A stretch of DNA of 57,749 nt from NCBI GenBank assembly GCA_021443545.1, contig JABUTU010000042.1:1-57749 (forward strand), in the 5' to 3' direction. How positions within the stretch are numbered: the first letter of the stretch is position 1; every line of letters starts with the position of its first letter. Of this stretch, positions 56,298 to 57,749 are shown one piece after another. A program made the translations under genes and the position numbers. The notes under the pieces were generated by a model that saw only the letters and a program-made list of their open reading frames with translations, did not search any database and was not told where the DNA came from. The DNA comes from Marinilabiliaceae bacterium (GTDB lineage: Bacteria > Bacteroidota > Bacteroidia > Bacteroidales > Marinilabiliaceae).

Positions 56298-56741
56298 TTA
56301 GTTATTGCTTGGGTTTAAACCTGTCACAGTTACACCCATACTTCTTGCGGTGCCAGCAATCATACTCATCGCAGACTCTACTGTAAAGCAATTCAAATCA
56401 GGCATCTTGTCTTCTGCAATAGCCTTTACTTGCTCCGCTGTAAGAGTACCGACCTTCTTACGGTTTGGCTCACCAGAACCACCCTTAATCTTGGCCAACT
56501 CCATAATCTGCACTGCTGCAGGAGGAGTCTTAATGACAAAATCAAACGATTTGTCATTGTAAACAGTAATAACAACTGGAAGAACTTTTCCAGCCTTATC
56601 CTGAGTTTGAGCATTGAATCGCTTGCAGAACTCCATTATGTTCACACCCTTCGAACCAAGTGCTGGTCCAATAGGAGGCGAAGGATTTGCTGCACCACCT
56701 TTAACCTGAAGTTTGATAAAGGTTTCTACTTCTTTAGCCAT
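56298..56741 (-). CDS. rplK: 50S ribosomal protein L11
   Basis: 147 residues. Binds the GTPase-associated region of 23S rRNA with L10. Features: [26 protein letters not shown] near 10-35 and the C-terminal RNA-binding domain ending [13 protein letters not shown] 108-base structured leader separates it from nusG. Confidence 0.98.
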   Translation of the reverse strand: MAKEVETFIKLQVKGGAANPSPPIGPALGSKGVNIMEFCKRFNAQTQDKAGKVLPVVITVYNDKSFDFVIKTPPAAVQIMELAKIKGGSGEPNRKKVGTLTAEQVKAIAEDKMPDLNCFTVESAMSMIAGTARSMGVTVTGLNPSNN

Positions 56742-56781
56742 TTTAGCAATTCTAAAATAAATATTATATATATAATCTATC

Positions 56782-56840
56782 GCCTGGTATAGACCCTCGG
56801 AATCACTTCTGAGGAGGAAGCATTTAATTGATACTCAGGC
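56782..56840 (-). promoter_or_regulatory. Structured leader between nusG and rplK
   Basis: Minus strand: GCCTG(A)GTAT pairs with ATACCAGGC (9 bp, one bulged A) enclosing a smaller CCTC/GAGG hairpin with GAAGTG in its loop. It lies directly ahead of rplK with no T-run. A site where L1 represses the L11-L1 message is the natural suggestion from other bacteria, but I cannot show the L1 consensus here. Confidence 0.45.
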
Positions 56841-56849
56841 CGACCTCGA

Positions 56850-57470
56850 TTATTCTTTTTGTACTTGCAAATATCCTAACTCTAACGGCGTCTCTCGTCC
56901 AAAGATCTTTACCTTTACTGAAAGTTTCTTCTTCTCTTCATCAACCGCTTCTATTATTCCTGTGAAACCATTAAATGGTCCATCAGTTACCTTCACGTTG
57001 TCGCCTACAAAGTATGGGATTCTCTCCTCCTGCGTGTCATCTGCACTCTCATCAGTAGTTCCAATCATTCTGGCTACCTCAGCAGCTGACATAGCAACTG
57101 GCGCATGAATCTTATACTCCTCACCATACTTCTTCTTGTAGTCTTTGCGAATCTGACGCTTTTCAGTCTCAGATATATATGTATCTGTTTCGCGTACGAA
57201 ATCAATGATATTTGGAGTATTCTGAATCACCGACTCTACATCGTTAACCAATGAGCACTCCACAAATACGTATCCTGAGAAAAGAACACGCTCGCGAACA
57301 GTCTTCTTGCCATTCGTCTGTGAATATACTTTCTCTACAGGTACGACAACCGCAGTGACATAATCACCGTATCCAAGGCGAGCAACCTCCTTCTCAAGAG
57401 CCTCCTTAGCCTTCTTCTCCTTGCCACCGATTGCACGTAGAACGTACCAACTCTTCTTGATCTCTGCCAT
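56850..57470 (-). CDS. nusG: Transcription termination/antitermination protein NusG
   Basis: 206 residues. Couples RNA polymerase to Rho or the ribosome. N-terminal NGN domain (KKSWYVLRAIGGKEKKAKEALEKE start, VFVECSLVNDVESVIQNTPNI near 70-90) and C-terminal KOW domain (VGDNVKVTDGPFNGFTGIIEAVDEEK near 155-178). 7 bases after secE. Confidence 0.98.
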   Translation of the reverse strand: MAEIKKSWYVLRAIGGKEKKAKEALEKEVARLGYGDYVTAVVVPVEKVYSQTNGKKTVRERVLFSGYVFVECSLVNDVESVIQNTPNIIDFVRETDTYISETEKRQIRKDYKKKYGEEYKIHAPVAMSAAEVARMIGTTDESADDTQEERIPYFVGDNVKVTDGPFNGFTGIIEAVDEEKKKLSVKVKIFGRETPLELGYLQVQKE

Positions 57471-57477
57471 CTTGCTA

Positions 57478-57672
57478 TTAGTACAATACGCTGTAAATAA
57501 ACTTCAAAAGGTTTTCAAATGCAAAGTCCATGCAGAATATTACGAGTGCAATAATAACAGATGCAATCATCACAACTCGGGCACTGCCAGAAAGATCTTT
57601 CCAACTGGGCCATGATGTCTTCGTAATCAACTCGCTATAGACTTCGCGAAAGTAATTTGCTATCTTATTCAT
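57478..57672 (-). CDS. secE: Preprotein translocase subunit SecE
   Basis: 64 residues, single-spanning short form. An amphipathic N-terminal helix (IANYFREVYSELITKTSWPSWKDL) and one membrane helix (about 31-55) match SecE. 19 bases after the tRNA-Trp, first protein gene of the operon visible here. Confidence 0.95.
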   Translation of the reverse strand: MNKIANYFREVYSELITKTSWPSWKDLSGSARVVMIASVIIALVIFCMDFAFENLLKFIYSVLY

Positions 57673-57691
57673 CTCTTTTTATGTTCTTAAG

Positions 57692-57749
57692 CACGGGAGG
57701 AGCGACTCGAACGCCCGACACTCGGTTTTGGAGACCGATGCTCTACCGA
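57692..57749 (-). tRNA. tRNA-Trp (anticodon CCA), 5' part beyond the window
   Basis: 58 bases of the 3' portion, minus strand. Anticodon loop CTCCAAA gives CCA; T-arm GGGCG-TTCGAGT-CGCTC; acceptor 3' strand CTCCCGT and discriminator G, CCA not encoded. About 15 bases at the 5' end are cut off by the window edge. tRNA-Trp before secE is the usual tuf-trpT-secE order. Confidence 0.93.

Noticed and set aside
1..57749. CRISPR array, insertion sequence, prophage or defence island
   Set aside because: No regularly spaced repeats, transposase, terminal inverted repeats or recognised defence proteins were seen; the genes are core or envelope/carbohydrate functions.

Overview
The window is chromosomal DNA of a member of the order Bacteroidales (phylum Bacteroidota). 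The signs are family content (Bacteroidota-type DUF3078, DUF4837, DUF4293 and putative-porin proteins, TGS-kinase nucleoside kinase, a short plsC-prfC-purM-prfA-FKBP-FKBP-glyA gene string), several near-perfect matches to the Bacteroidetes -7 promoter element TAnnTTTG, and an almost complete lack of Shine-Dalgarno sequences. Xylan side-chain enzymes suggest a plant-polysaccharide degrader of a gut or rumen type; genus cannot be fixed from the sequence alone.

Layout. 0.1-4.5 kb: a GH115 alpha-glucuronidase and, after a 709-bp gene-free stretch that carries an orphan plus-strand terminator, an alpha/beta-hydrolase esterase. 4.5-12.5 kb: a 1888-residue alpha-2-macroglobulin-like protein without the thioester motif (one base from the esterase) and a beta-barrel putative porin. 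12.5-13.4 kb: two tandem SiaC-like phosphoprotein genes with a good promoter. 13.4-18.6 kb: HAD phosphatase, four-TM protein, recR, pnp, a START-like protein, DUF3078 outer-membrane protein. 18.7 kb: tRNA-Leu(UAA). 18.9-22.5 kb: two GH51-type arabinofuranosidases in one operon, one of them a probable surface lipoprotein. 22.8-30.2 kb: a seven-gene operon plsC-prfC-purM-prfA-fkp-fkp-glyA ending in a strong terminator. 30.5-34.8 kb: plus-strand 5'-nucleotidase and AsmA-like protein. 35.3-38.1 kb: DUF4837-pdxA-5-FCL operon. 38.3-45.5 kb: plus-strand fur, purA, xerC-hpf, tex, nucleoside kinase. 45.5-46.3 kb: DUF4293-yraN. 46.4-57.7 kb: the secE-nusG-rplKAJL-rpoBC operon on the minus strand, with the 3' part of tRNA-Trp at the right edge.

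The carbohydrate genes (GH115, esterase, two GH51) together could strip glucuronate, acyl and arabinose side chains from arabinoglucuronoxylan, but no SusC/SusD pair or regulator is in the window, so this is not a classical polysaccharide utilisation locus. The rest is mainly core information processing and metabolism. No phage, insertion sequence, CRISPR array or defence island was seen. The most worthwhile leads are non-coding: a candidate small RNA at about 3.28-3.47 kb, hairpins between nusG and rplK and between rplL and rpoB, and a real Shine-Dalgarno sequence before hpf; among proteins, the tandem SiaC pair beside a porin and the thioester-less macroglobulin-esterase pair stand out.
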